Shown one piece after another: positions 17,053 through 25,973 of a DNA stretch of 64,000 bases; the stretch's first letter is position 1, and each line of letters opens with the position of its first letter. The notes under the pieces were generated by a model, which did not search any database, had not been told where the DNA came from, and worked only from the letters and a program-made list of their open reading frames with translations. Source of the DNA: Glaciecola sp047637355 (GTDB lineage: Bacteria; Pseudomonadota; Gammaproteobacteria; Enterobacterales; Alteromonadaceae); assembly GCA_047637355.1 (NCBI GenBank), contig JBLIKA010000002.1:35554-99553 (forward strand), given 5' to 3'. Both the position numbers and the translations under genes were made by a program.

Positions 17053-18297
17053 TTAATTTCTCGGCGTATTGAGCATCTGGATATTTTGTACTAATTGGTT
17101 AGGCGTTAATCGGTGCAAGCCCGACACCACTAGCCACTCACCTTGCACTATAGCGCCGGATACAAATGCACGGTCTTGTTCCAGATATTCTACATAAACA
17201 CTGCGGGCCTGAATAATTTGAGAGCCGCTTGACTTATCAATGACAAACAACGTCCACAAGCCTCTAACGCCGTTTGATAGAGCACTAATAGGGATCCATG
17301 CGCCCTGTTTTTGAATTTGTACGTCAACTGACAGTGATACTAGATCGCCAGGCATAAGATAGGTTTTTTGTGCCGCTTGGGAATCTATCTTAAATACAGC
17401 ATCTACAGCTCGGGTGGCTCTATTACGTTGTTTTGCTATTGAAATTAATATTGATGGCAACGTTTCACCTTCATAGATCAGCTCGTATGGGGCACCTACA
17501 TTCAATGCTAGAGGAGACTGAGTTGGCAGTCCTATCCTAGCTTCTAAGTCCAGCTCAGCGATTAGCGAAAACACCGGCTGACCGGAACTCACCACTGTCC
17601 CTGAATCCAATAGTTGTTGCACAAGCTGACCGTCAAAGGGCGCAACTAACGACGATTTCTGAAGTTCGACATCAAGGCTTTCGTGTTTAGCTCTTACTTC
17701 ATTCACTAACGCATTGGCCGCATCTAAAGCTGCCCTCGCCTCGTCTAATCTTTGCTCTGGTTCTAGGCGTTTTTTGACTAATTCAGCTGTTCGCTTTGCG
17801 GATAGGCTAGCTAGCCTTGCATCTGCTTCTGCTCTTAGTAAAACTGCATCTAGTTCTTTCTTTTGAGCAAATAATCTTTGTTTCCCTAGGGTTGCTAAAA
17901 TCTGCCCTTTCTTCACTCTTTCACCTTCAACAGCCCGTATTTGCTCAATCACTCCGGAAAGTTCAAACGCAAGATTGGCTTGTTGTGCAGACTCAATTAG
18001 GCCATAGACTTTTCGCTGCTTTGTATAAGCTGGTTGGATAGAAAGTACTTGTACATTTACTTTAGCATTTTCAATAACCATCGATTGCTTATCTGCAAAT
18101 GCAATTGCTGTTTTATCACCTGAAAATAAAATCAAAACAATCAGTAATAGAAAACTACCGATGCAAAGAACTAGAAGTGCCAACTTTCCCTTATTTACAA
18201 GCTTATGGCTATCAACCAAAGCGCGGTCATTGGGTTGCCCTGCAGATATATCTGAGCTTGAGGCATTATTGTCAGCGGGACCTTTATTAGTGATCAT
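17053..18297 (-). CDS. RND efflux periplasmic adaptor subunit (HlyD/MFP family)
   Basis: 414-residue membrane fusion protein anchored by one helix (about 38-60) and carrying the standard parts: a first barrel-sandwich half (GVIEQIRAVEGERVKKGQILATL, given in two lipoyl-like strands), a helical hairpin (about 145-205) rich in Ala/Glu/Lys/Arg, the second half (LVAPFDGQLVQQLLDSGTVV) and beta-barrel and membrane-proximal domains. It links the permease to an outer-membrane channel. No lipobox is present, so it is held by the N-terminal helix. First gene of the leftward efflux operon; no strong ribosome site precedes the ATG, so the exact start is less sure. Confidence 0.9.
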   Translation of the reverse strand: MITNKGPADNNASSSDISAGQPNDRALVDSHKLVNKGKLALLVLCIGSFLLLIVLILFSGDKTAIAFADKQSMVIENAKVNVQVLSIQPAYTKQRKVYGLIESAQQANLAFELSGVIEQIRAVEGERVKKGQILATLGKQRLFAQKKELDAVLLRAEADARLASLSAKRTAELVKKRLEPEQRLDEARAALDAANALVNEVRAKHESLDVELQKSSLVAPFDGQLVQQLLDSGTVVSSGQPVFSLIAELDLEARIGLPTQSPLALNVGAPYELIYEGETLPSILISIAKQRNRATRAVDAVFKIDSQAAQKTYLMPGDLVSLSVDVQIQKQGAWIPISALSNGVRGLWTLFVIDKSSGSQIIQARSVYVEYLEQDRAFVSGAIVQGEWLVVSGLHRLTPNQLVQNIQMLNTPRN

Positions 18298-18451
18298 TTA
18301 TTAAAATCCAATGCTAAAGAAAATTTCATTTTTGTGCTGCCTATAGGCTTAACCTGACTTTTTTACACCGAGTGGGAATGTTACCTTCTACTTGATATCA
18401 TAAGCCGAATGTCTGCAATTACTCATACTTGTGGCGCATGCTAAAGCATAA

Positions 18452-18470
18452 ATACTAGACCGTCTAGTAT
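18452..18470. promoter_or_regulatory. Perfect 9-1-9 palindrome, likely TetR-family operator
   Basis: ATACTAGAC, one central base, then GTCTAGTAT: perfect arms in the 248-base gap between the divergent RND operon and the tetR-like gene. It overlaps a TAGACC/TATTAT promoter-like pair toward tetR. Length and symmetry suit a TetR dimer acting on both transcription units. Confidence 0.6.
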
Positions 18471-18545
18471 GATTACTTATATTATGCTAAATTAGATCTC
18501 AGTCTCAATATTTTAATCTCTACTGCGGAAGAATTCATATACCAT

Positions 18546-19220
18546 ATGGAACCTATGACTAGTTTATCTACACCGGCTAAAAATTCACAAGAGCAAAGCA
18601 AACCGAAGATAGTCGGCCGGCCCAAGAGTAGCGAAAAACGCCATCAAATTTTGTATCACGCAGGAGAACTATTCTTGCAGCAAGGTTATGATCGTACTTC
18701 TATGGATGCCGTTGCTAAGCAAAGCGGTGTTTCCAAACAGACCGTTTATTCACATTTTCTAAATAAAGACGTTTTGTATAATGCGGTTATTGAAAGCAAA
18801 TGTGAGGAATACCGGATTGAAGAAGCTGCCATTTGTATCGATTCGAGTCCACTTGACGATATTCTTTATTCGATTGCCTTTAAGTTTATTCAATTACTCA
18901 ACGATAAACGCGTTATCGCCATGTATTCTGTCGTTATAGGCGAATCAAAGAATAACTTACATCTAGCACAACTGTTTTATGACGCAGGACCATTACATAG
19001 CATCACTTTGGTCAAAGACTTACTAATGAAACACCCCGAAAGTAGGTTATTAGAGTCTGATGCAAAAGAACTTGCTACGGATTTTTTTAATCTTTTAAAA
19101 GGTAATTATCATATGCTCAGTATGCTCGGGTTAGCATACAAACAAGAGCTAACAGAGCTGAAAGTCTATGCACGTAAGGTCGTTACTAAAACCCTCAAGA
19201 TTGCCGAATTGTTCGATTAA
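18546..19220 (+). CDS. TetR/AcrR family transcriptional regulator
   Basis: 224-residue DNA-binding repressor. After an extended Ser/Lys/Pro-rich N-terminus (about 30 residues), the TetR helix-turn-helix is clear: RHQILYHAGELFLQQGYDRTS then MDAVAKQSGVSKQTVYSHF. The C-terminal ligand domain (80-224) has the pattern of TetR_C families that control RND pumps. It is transcribed divergently from the pump operon, and a perfect palindrome lies between, so repression of the pump and of itself with relief by a pump substrate is the expected scheme. ATG 18546 has GGAAG about 15 bases upstream; ATG 18555 is an alternative. Confidence 0.9.
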   Translation: MEPMTSLSTPAKNSQEQSKPKIVGRPKSSEKRHQILYHAGELFLQQGYDRTSMDAVAKQSGVSKQTVYSHFLNKDVLYNAVIESKCEEYRIEEAAICIDSSPLDDILYSIAFKFIQLLNDKRVIAMYSVVIGESKNNLHLAQLFYDAGPLHSITLVKDLLMKHPESRLLESDAKELATDFFNLLKGNYHMLSMLGLAYKQELTELKVYARKVVTKTLKIAELFD

Positions 19221-19362
19221 TCAAGCTATATAAATTCTAAAGTAACTTGTGCAAAAATACTGACACTTTTCTATGATTTTTATGAAAATTTAGCGCTTTA
19301 ATTCGCAATTTTTTGATAAACTCCGCAACAGTTAATATTTCACTGACAAAGGCGCCGTTTTG

Positions 19363-20379
19363 ATGACTCAATTTACTGGTAATCATGTTTTAAGTGTCGC
19401 GCAGTTTGACCGAGAAGCTATAGAAAAAGTCTTTTTAGTCGCAGACAGCATGTTACCTTATGCGCTGCGTAAGAAACGCACACAAGTTCTTGAAGGTGCG
19501 ATACTGGGTAATTTGTTCTTCGAACCTAGCACAAGAACCCGAGTCAGCTTCGGCACCGCATTCAATTTGCTGGGAGGCGAAGTTCGAGAAACTACAGGTA
19601 TGAGCAACTCGGCATTAGCGAAAGGTGAGTCATTGTATGACACCGCTAGAGTGCTTAGCGGTTATTCCGATATAATTGCTATGCGGCACCCACAAGAGGG
19701 CTCTGTGGCTGAGTTTGCCGAAGGCAGTCGAGTGCCAGTAATAAATGGAGGCGATGGCGCTAACGAGCATCCAACTCAAGCATTACTTGACTTATACACT
19801 ATCGAAAAAGAAAGAAAGTTTCACGGTGAGGGAATTGATGGCTTAAACATTGCCATGATTGGCGATCTTAAATACGGTCGCACCGTGCACTCCCTGTCAA
19901 AGTTATTGTGCTTATACAAAGATCTACATTTTACGTTTATTTCACCACAAGAGTTAAGCATGCCCGCTTATATTTGCGACATGATAATGAATGCAGGTCA
20001 CAAATTAACGATAACTGAACACTTAGAAGGCAGTTTTAACGCAGATATCTGTTATCAAACTCGTATTCAAGAAGAGCGTTTTCCATCACAAGATGAGGCA
20101 AATAAATATCGTGGGAAATTTCGTTTGAATCAACAAATATATACGAAACACTTCCAATCAAAAACTGTCATCATGCATCCTCTGCCGAGAGACTCCAGAG
20201 CGGAAGCAAACGAACTTGATAACGATTTAAATCTTAATCCTAATCTGGCGATTTTTAGACAAACTGATAACGGCGTCTTAGTCAGAATGGCGTTGTTTGC
20301 CCTGACATTAGGCGTTGAAGACAAAGTCTCCGATTTCGATAGACCCGTACATTGGTACAGCAATAAAGGCCAAAGCTAA
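19363..20379 (+). CDS. pyrB: Aspartate carbamoyltransferase catalytic subunit
   Basis: Catalyses the first committed step of pyrimidine synthesis, carbamoyl phosphate plus aspartate to carbamoyl aspartate. The carbamoyl-phosphate loop FFEPSTRTRVSF (Ser56-Arg60), the HPTQALLDLYTI motif, the aspartate-side HPLPR and the MIGDLKYGRTVHS motif are all present. At 338 residues it is longer than E. coli PyrB (311), like the form in Shewanella and relatives. No regulatory pyrI follows; hemL starts 2 bases after the stop. A TTG one codon upstream is in frame, but ATG 19363 is the natural start. Confidence 0.95.
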   Translation: MTQFTGNHVLSVAQFDREAIEKVFLVADSMLPYALRKKRTQVLEGAILGNLFFEPSTRTRVSFGTAFNLLGGEVRETTGMSNSALAKGESLYDTARVLSGYSDIIAMRHPQEGSVAEFAEGSRVPVINGGDGANEHPTQALLDLYTIEKERKFHGEGIDGLNIAMIGDLKYGRTVHSLSKLLCLYKDLHFTFISPQELSMPAYICDMIMNAGHKLTITEHLEGSFNADICYQTRIQEERFPSQDEANKYRGKFRLNQQIYTKHFQSKTVIMHPLPRDSRAEANELDNDLNLNPNLAIFRQTDNGVLVRMALFALTLGVEDKVSDFDRPVHWYSNKGQS

Positions 20380-20381
20380 CT

Positions 20382-21674
20382 ATGACAACCCAATCAGAAA
20401 AACTTTTCGCACGAGCTCAAATTACGATTCCCGGCGGCGTGAATTCACCTGTTCGCGCATTTAAAGCAGTAGGCGGGACTCCTCGATTTATTAATAAGGC
20501 CGATGGACCATACATGTGGGATGTAGATGGCAATCGCTACATTGACTACATTAATTCTTGGGGTCCAATGGTATTAGGCCACAACAACGCCAAAGTCAGG
20601 CAGGCAGTTATTGATGCGTCTGAATTCGGATTGAGTTATGGCGCACCAACCGAAGCCGAAATTATTATGGCTGAATTGGTCAATAAGTTAGTGCCATCAA
20701 TGGAAATGGTGCGCATGGTAAATTCAGGCACAGAAGCTACTATGAGTGCAATACGTCTTGCTCGCGGTTATACCTCCAGAGACAAAATATTGAAGTTTGA
20801 AGGGTGTTACCATGGCCATGCCGACTCTCTTTTAGTGAAAGCAGGATCTGGTGCACTTACCTTAGGTGTGCCAAGTTCACCCGGCGTACCCGACGATTTT
20901 GCAAAGCATACCTTAACAGTTGACTTTAATGACCTTGACTCTGTGCAAGGCGCATTTGAGCAACATGGCGGCGATATCTCCTGCATTATTGTAGAACCGG
21001 TCGCTGGCAACATGAACTGTATACCACCTGTTGAAGGATTCTTAGAAGGCTTGCGTAGCATTTGCGACCACTATGGCGCATTGCTTATTTTCGATGAAGT
21101 TATGACCGGATTTAGGGTCTCTTTAGGCGGTGCTCAAGAGCGTTACGGCGTAGAACCTGATCTTACTTGTCTTGGTAAAGTCATTGGTGGAGGTATGCCA
21201 GTCGGTGCTTTTGGCGGCAAAAAGAAAATACTGACGCACATAGCACCAACCGGCCCTATATACCAAGCAGGCACATTATCAGGTAACCCAATTGCAATGG
21301 CGGCGGGTCTTGCCGCGCTATCGCAATTAGCGGAGCCGGGGTTTTACGATAGTATTTTTGAAAATACTAGAATATTAGCTGAAGGTATAAGAGATACAGC
21401 GCATCGAAATAATATACCCATGAGCATAAATGTCGCTGGTAGTATGTTCGGGATATTTTTCACTGACGTTGAACATGTCACTAATTACAAACAAGCGACC
21501 AATTGTAATACTGCACAGTTTAACCAGTTCTACCATGCAATGTTGAACGAAGGTGTTTATTTTGCACCCGCATCTTACGAAGCAGGTTTTGTTTCGAAAA
21601 TGCATACTATCGATGTTGTTGAAGCAACTATTGAAGCCGCAGACAGGGCATTCAAGCAAATTACTGCGAAGTAA
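20382..21674 (+). CDS. hemL: Glutamate-1-semialdehyde 2,1-aminomutase
   Basis: PLP enzyme of the C5 tetrapyrrole pathway, converting glutamate-1-semialdehyde to 5-aminolevulinate for haem. The 430-residue length and the motifs match: NSWGPMVLGHN, VNSGTEATMSAIRLARG, GCYHGHADSLLVKAGSG, FDEVMTGFRV and the PLP-binding Lys266 in CLGKVIGGGMPVGAFGG. It lies 2 bases after pyrB, so the two are probably cotranscribed; the pairing of pyrimidine and haem enzymes has no evident functional reason. Confidence 0.97.
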   Translation: MTTQSEKLFARAQITIPGGVNSPVRAFKAVGGTPRFINKADGPYMWDVDGNRYIDYINSWGPMVLGHNNAKVRQAVIDASEFGLSYGAPTEAEIIMAELVNKLVPSMEMVRMVNSGTEATMSAIRLARGYTSRDKILKFEGCYHGHADSLLVKAGSGALTLGVPSSPGVPDDFAKHTLTVDFNDLDSVQGAFEQHGGDISCIIVEPVAGNMNCIPPVEGFLEGLRSICDHYGALLIFDEVMTGFRVSLGGAQERYGVEPDLTCLGKVIGGGMPVGAFGGKKKILTHIAPTGPIYQAGTLSGNPIAMAAGLAALSQLAEPGFYDSIFENTRILAEGIRDTAHRNNIPMSINVAGSMFGIFFTDVEHVTNYKQATNCNTAQFNQFYHAMLNEGVYFAPASYEAGFVSKMHTIDVVEATIEAADRAFKQITAK

Positions 21675-21693
21675 GTAAAAGGAAGTTAAGTCC

Positions 21694-22734
21694 GTGCTCA
21701 TTTGGGTTATTGGTTTATCAATTTATGCGGTTGTAAGCACTACGCTATGGTTAATTACCTTGCGTAGGGTTGAACGCATCAAAAATAAGCTTATCCAATA
21801 TACCGATGCTGAGCAGCATTCTTATCAGCAAAAGGCTGACCAAGCGATGCACCTTAATCAAAATTTCCAAAAATTTGTTCCTCGCCAATTTGTAGAGCAC
21901 ATTTATAAACAAGGCCAATCACTCGAACTCGGTTATGCCGACGAAGACAATGTCGCCATTTTATTCTGTGATATTCGCGGCTTTACTGGTCTCTCTGAAA
22001 AAATGAGCCCTCAGGAATTAATGAATTTTCTAAATTCGTACTTCTTGCGAATGAATGCACCTATTCACGATAACAAAGGCTTTATCGATAAATTTATTGG
22101 TGACGCCATTATGGCATTGTTCGACAATCCTGAAGGGTCTGACTGTGACAAAGCACAAGATTCAATTCGAGCTGCGATTGGTCTTAGACGAGCATTACAT
22201 TTATATAATGAGCACCGTGAAAAAAGTGGCTATGCTGCTGTCAATATTGGTATTGGCATCCACTTTGGACCCGTCATTATTGGCACCGTAGGCTCAGACG
22301 ATAGGATGGATACAACCGTTATTGGTGATAGTGTCAATATTGCACAACGCCTTGAAACATTGGCGCCGGTTTACAACGTCGATATCATTGTGACAGACCA
22401 ATTAGTGGCAACTGCACAATACGCATTTGCTTCTCGCACCATCGACTGGGTTAAGGTAAAAGGTCGAACCGAACCTTTAAAGTTGGTTGAAGTACTCTCA
22501 CATTTGCCCGAACCGTTGCAAAAGAAACGATTAGGGATGGCTGACGCTATTCAACACGGATTGGATTTACGAATTGATGGTAACTTGCGCGAAGCGCTTG
22601 ATGTATTCCGTGAGGCGAGAAAGCTGAGTCCACAAGATCCCATCATTAAGCATCATATTAAGTGGACCGAACAACTGATTTTACACGGCGTTCCTGAAAA
22701 CTGGGATGGCGCACTGCAAATCGGGCACGATTAG
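21694..22734 (+). CDS. Class III adenylate cyclase with N-terminal membrane helix
   Basis: 346-residue protein that should make cAMP at the inner membrane. One N-terminal helix (about 2-24) is followed by a helical linker and a complete class III catalytic domain (about 83-225). All key residues are visible: metal-binding Asp93 (FCDIRGFTG) and Asp137 (KFIGDAIMA), adenine-specifying Lys133 and Asp206 (RMDTTVIGD), and the transition-state pair Asn215 and Arg219. The Lys/Asp pair indicates ATP rather than GTP. A C-terminal TPR-like segment follows (about 270-330). It starts with GTG, with AAGGAAG upstream, 19 bases after hemL. Confidence 0.9.
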   Translation: MLIWVIGLSIYAVVSTTLWLITLRRVERIKNKLIQYTDAEQHSYQQKADQAMHLNQNFQKFVPRQFVEHIYKQGQSLELGYADEDNVAILFCDIRGFTGLSEKMSPQELMNFLNSYFLRMNAPIHDNKGFIDKFIGDAIMALFDNPEGSDCDKAQDSIRAAIGLRRALHLYNEHREKSGYAAVNIGIGIHFGPVIIGTVGSDDRMDTTVIGDSVNIAQRLETLAPVYNVDIIVTDQLVATAQYAFASRTIDWVKVKGRTEPLKLVEVLSHLPEPLQKKRLGMADAIQHGLDLRIDGNLREALDVFREARKLSPQDPIIKHHIKWTEQLILHGVPENWDGALQIGHD

Positions 22735-22860
22735 ACGTTATCGAATCTGTGCTTGGCTATCAATAGCAGACATGGCATACAAAAATGTTATATCATCCAC
22801 GCAGTCCGTTCTATTTTTAAACAAACCAGAACCTTATTATCGATACTAACGAGAAGCAGT

Positions 22861-23427
22861 ATGCCAAAAGCCAGTGAAATAAAGAAAAATGCCGCCATTG
22901 AACTTAATGGAAAAGTATATTTTGTGAAAGACATAGTAAAGCTTACGCCGAGCGGAAGAGCAGGTGCAAGTTTGTATAGAATGCGTTTATATGAAGTCGC
23001 TACTGGTGCTAAAGCAGATGAAAGTTTCAAAGCAGATGAAATGATACATACAGCTGAGTTTAGTAAGAAAAAGGTGATGTTTTCATATAATGATGGCGAT
23101 GAATATGTCTTTATGGATAATGAAGATTACACCCCTTATTCGCTTGATAAAGCAACTATCAGCGATGAGCTTTTGTTTATTACCGAAGAAACAACTGGTT
23201 TACAGGTGTTAATTGTAGATGACAAACCAGTGGGTATTGAACTGCCGGCCTCAGTTGATTTAGTTATTACTGAAACCGACCCTTCAATCAAGGGCGCGTC
23301 GGCTAGTGCACGCACAAAACCAGCCATCTTATCTACCGGTTTGACGGTCCAAGTGCCTGAATATATTTCAACTGGCGAAAAAATAAAAGTAAATACGACT
23401 GATGTTAAGTTTACAAGCAGAGCATGA
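22861..23427 (+). CDS. efpL: Elongation factor P-like protein EfpL (YeiP)
   Basis: 188-residue EF-P paralogue that relieves ribosome stalling at proline-containing stretches. The N-terminal KOW-like domain starts MPKASEIKKNAAIELNGK; the ribosome-contacting loop reads TPSGRAGASLYRMR and has Arg33 at the tip, as in E. coli EfpL, where the arginine replaces the modified Lys of EF-P. The C-terminal OB domains carry KGASASARTKPA and VQVPEYISTGEKIKVNT. The frame is open to 22753, but ATG 22861 has GAGAAG before it and gives the family N-terminus. It lies about 125 bases after the cyclase gene, so it may have its own promoter. Confidence 0.95.
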   Translation: MPKASEIKKNAAIELNGKVYFVKDIVKLTPSGRAGASLYRMRLYEVATGAKADESFKADEMIHTAEFSKKKVMFSYNDGDEYVFMDNEDYTPYSLDKATISDELLFITEETTGLQVLIVDDKPVGIELPASVDLVITETDPSIKGASASARTKPAILSTGLTVQVPEYISTGEKIKVNTTDVKFTSRA

Positions 23428-23480
23428 CACTGCAGTTTATCAAATCGCAAACTGAATACATCAAGTCACCGAATCGCATT

Positions 23481-23506
23481 TGCGGACCACTATTTTAGAG
23501 TCCGCA
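23481..23506. terminator. Hairpin between convergent efpL and MATE genes
   Basis: A 7-bp stem TGCGGAC/GTCCGCA with a 12-base loop, 54 bases after efpL and 60 bases before the MATE gene end. No U-run follows on either strand, so function as a terminator is only possible. Confidence 0.35.
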
Positions 23507-23566
23507 TCGTGTTGATGTATAAATATACAACAAACACGATTTGCTACCTCAAATGTGGATAAAACA

Positions 23567-24943
23567 CTAAATTAACTCCGGCGGCACTGAATGCAATGTA
23601 AGGTTGCGCAGCCAGTGCTTTGTTTTCATCCGATAGACAAACAGAACCGACTTGACGATCTCTTCTGAGTAGGTAATCAGCACTACCCAATAGATCGGCA
23701 AAGCAAAATAAAAAGCAGCGGCAAAAGTCAACGGAATACCAATTACCCACATACCCGAGAAATCGATAAGCATACAATGCTTATTATCACCACCTGCGCG
23801 CAAAATTCCCATTGAAGCCGTCATGTTAAATACTTTTATACACGTGCCAAATGTAATCAGGAGAAATATGTCGTGAGCGACAGCTAGAGTACTCTGGTCT
23901 AAATTGGAGTAAGGCATGAACATTAATGATTCCAAACTTAGCATCAGCAACCCTAAGAAAAAGGTCACTATTGGTGCACTAATCGCAAAACCGCGCGCTA
24001 ACGACCACGCAGAGCTAAATGCATCTCGCCCGAGTTGCTGGCCAACCATAATAGAGCATGCGGAAGCGAAGCCAAAAAAGAAGGCAACTAATAAGCCTTC
24101 CAGCGGAGCCATCAGGCTCATTACAGCTAGCTCTTGTGTACCAATACGACCATATATAAGCTGATAAACAAATGTGCCTAATGACCAGACACCGAAGCTC
24201 ACCATCATCGGCCATACTAATTTAATTAGATGCCGCCACTGTTCTTTATCATAAAAGTCATTACCAGCAATACAGGTAGGGAAGACAATATGTTTGCTTT
24301 TCGCCAGACAAAATACAATCATTAGGGCGTGAATGGATCTGGCAATAAAAGTTGCCCAAGCCGCACCTAAAACGCCCAGAGCGTCAACTCCTAAGCCTCC
24401 GTTAATTAACCAGTAATTGAGAGCGATATTGATAGAAATTGCAATACTGCCAAGCGCCATAGAAAGTCTGACCTGACTAAAGCCACGCAGCGCATTCTCA
24501 AAAACCATCACCACTAATACGAAGGCCAAACTAGGCATAGTGACCCACAGATATTGTGTGCCAGCATCAATGATTGCAGGATCGGTCGTTGCTAAGCCAA
24601 CGAGCCTATCGCCAAAAACAAAAGTCAGCAACACCACCGGTAATAACAGTGCAGCCCCAATAATCAATGTCTTTATAACAATAGGACTAATACGCGTATA
24701 TTTGCCCGCGCCATAATATTGCGCAGACAACACACCCACACCAGCAGCCAAACCAGACAAAATGATCAGCACAACAAACTGAATGCGATTACCTAATCCA
24801 ACAGAAGCAACCGCAGCATCGCCCAAATGACCGACCATCATAATGTCGCTCATACCCAGCATGGTTACAAGAATACTTTGCAACGAAATAGGCCAAGCAA
24901 GTTTCAGACTTTGTCTGAATGTAGAGGTGTTTTTATTGCGCAC
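23567..24943 (-). CDS. MATE family multidrug efflux transporter
   Basis: Inner-membrane cation-coupled exporter with about twelve membrane helices in two homologous halves. The first half starts SLKLAWPISLQSILVTMLGMSDIMMVGHLG, and the second repeats the pattern near IKLVWPMMVSFGVWSLGTFV. From GTG 24943 the protein has 458 residues, the usual MATE size. The open frame runs 60 codons further upstream, but that part contains no membrane helix and does not look like a MATE N-terminus. The ribosome site for the GTG is weak, so a TTG seven codons upstream is an alternative. Substrate unknown; no regulator is adjacent. Confidence 0.88.
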   Translation of the reverse strand: MRNKNTSTFRQSLKLAWPISLQSILVTMLGMSDIMMVGHLGDAAVASVGLGNRIQFVVLIILSGLAAGVGVLSAQYYGAGKYTRISPIVIKTLIIGAALLLPVVLLTFVFGDRLVGLATTDPAIIDAGTQYLWVTMPSLAFVLVVMVFENALRGFSQVRLSMALGSIAISINIALNYWLINGGLGVDALGVLGAAWATFIARSIHALMIVFCLAKSKHIVFPTCIAGNDFYDKEQWRHLIKLVWPMMVSFGVWSLGTFVYQLIYGRIGTQELAVMSLMAPLEGLLVAFFFGFASACSIMVGQQLGRDAFSSAWSLARGFAISAPIVTFFLGLLMLSLESLMFMPYSNLDQSTLAVAHDIFLLITFGTCIKVFNMTASMGILRAGGDNKHCMLIDFSGMWVIGIPLTFAAAFYFALPIYWVVLITYSEEIVKSVLFVYRMKTKHWLRNLTLHSVPPELI

Positions 24944-25227
24944 TTTGTATAATAAGGCCGTCAAAGAAAAATTAATGCTTATAGAGTCATATTTTATAAG
25001 GTTATGGGCAAATAGACACCATTTATTATTACTATCTTGGAGGTGAGCGCACGAATTAAATTTATAAACTTGTAAGAAAAGTTCATCTGAAGTAGAAATC
25101 AAATGCGCTGAATAGGCAAGCAAACAGCATCAACATATCAGGCGTTTTTATTGCCCCATAATAGCGGCGTAGCCACAATAAGATGCGATTTGCGCTCTAA
25201 TATCTATAACTTAAGTGGATAAGCTAA

Positions 25228-25836
25228 TCAGTCAGCATATCCCCAAGGTGCCTCTGGCGCTTCAATAGGTTTAGTTAAGTCAAAATCTACCCGAAACTCC
25301 CTTCCTTCTCGAACCATTCTATAAGTGAATTTTTCAGGATAAATAAACATTTGCCATGTGTTGCCATTCGACTGAGGATTACCGGCTTGGGCAAATAGTT
25401 CCTTTGAATACTGGTCTGCTGGAAACGACTGAGCCTGATCATAACCTGCATCAACCGTGTGCCCACCATACATGGTTGACGCATCATCGCTGCCATCTTC
25501 ATTTCTATGATCATGCTTTAAATTCAAACCGCTCCCCGTTTTGGTAATAATCCACGTCCGCGAAGCATCACTGCCAAGATGAAATGGAACTTGTAACTGC
25601 GTACCTGAGCACCTTCTAACATGCATCACTAGTTTGCGCTCAAATGCTGGGCTTGGATCATTGTCAAACACAACTTTACCCTCAAATGCTTTGCCGCATA
25701 GAGCTGCAATGCTGTTGAAAAAGTTATCATGGGTTGGAATCGAAACTAAAGGTGCGGGCTTGACAACTGTCGCAGCTAATAAAGGGAAGCTAAGTAAAAA
25801 GCTAAAAAAAACGGCTATTATTGTGGCTGACTTCAT
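25228..25836 (-). CDS. Conserved secreted protein of unknown function
   Basis: 202 residues with a clear signal peptide (MKSATIIAVFFSFLLSFPLLAA). The mature part has two Cys (about 47 and 76) that could form a disulfide, and an unusual central block with SRTWIITKTGSGLNLKHDHR followed by NEDGSDDASTMYGGHT, rich in His, Asp and Gly. The end reads FRVDFDLTKPIEAPEAPWG. I have a faint memory of similar unnamed proteins in other proteobacteria, with conservation centred on the LKHDHR-EDGS-YGG stretch, but can name no domain. It is a single gene between cheV and the MATE gene. Confidence 0.6.
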   Translation of the reverse strand: MKSATIIAVFFSFLLSFPLLAATVVKPAPLVSIPTHDNFFNSIAALCGKAFEGKVVFDNDPSPAFERKLVMHVRRCSGTQLQVPFHLGSDASRTWIITKTGSGLNLKHDHRNEDGSDDASTMYGGHTVDAGYDQAQSFPADQYSKELFAQAGNPQSNGNTWQMFIYPEKFTYRMVREGREFRVDFDLTKPIEAPEAPWGYAD

Positions 25837-25973
25837 AAAAATTGGTACCTACTCGTTGATGGTAGAGCTTAGGTTATTTCATCTTCGATGAAAAGCCCAG
25901 TAATGCTTTACTTGAGAGATCAGAGCGCCGAAAATTACTCGCCATAGTCAACCATTTGAATTGCATAAAATGC

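Noticed and set aside
24944..25123. 60-codon N-terminal extension of the MATE gene
   Set aside because: No membrane helix or family match; the protein has normal MATE length from GTG 24943.
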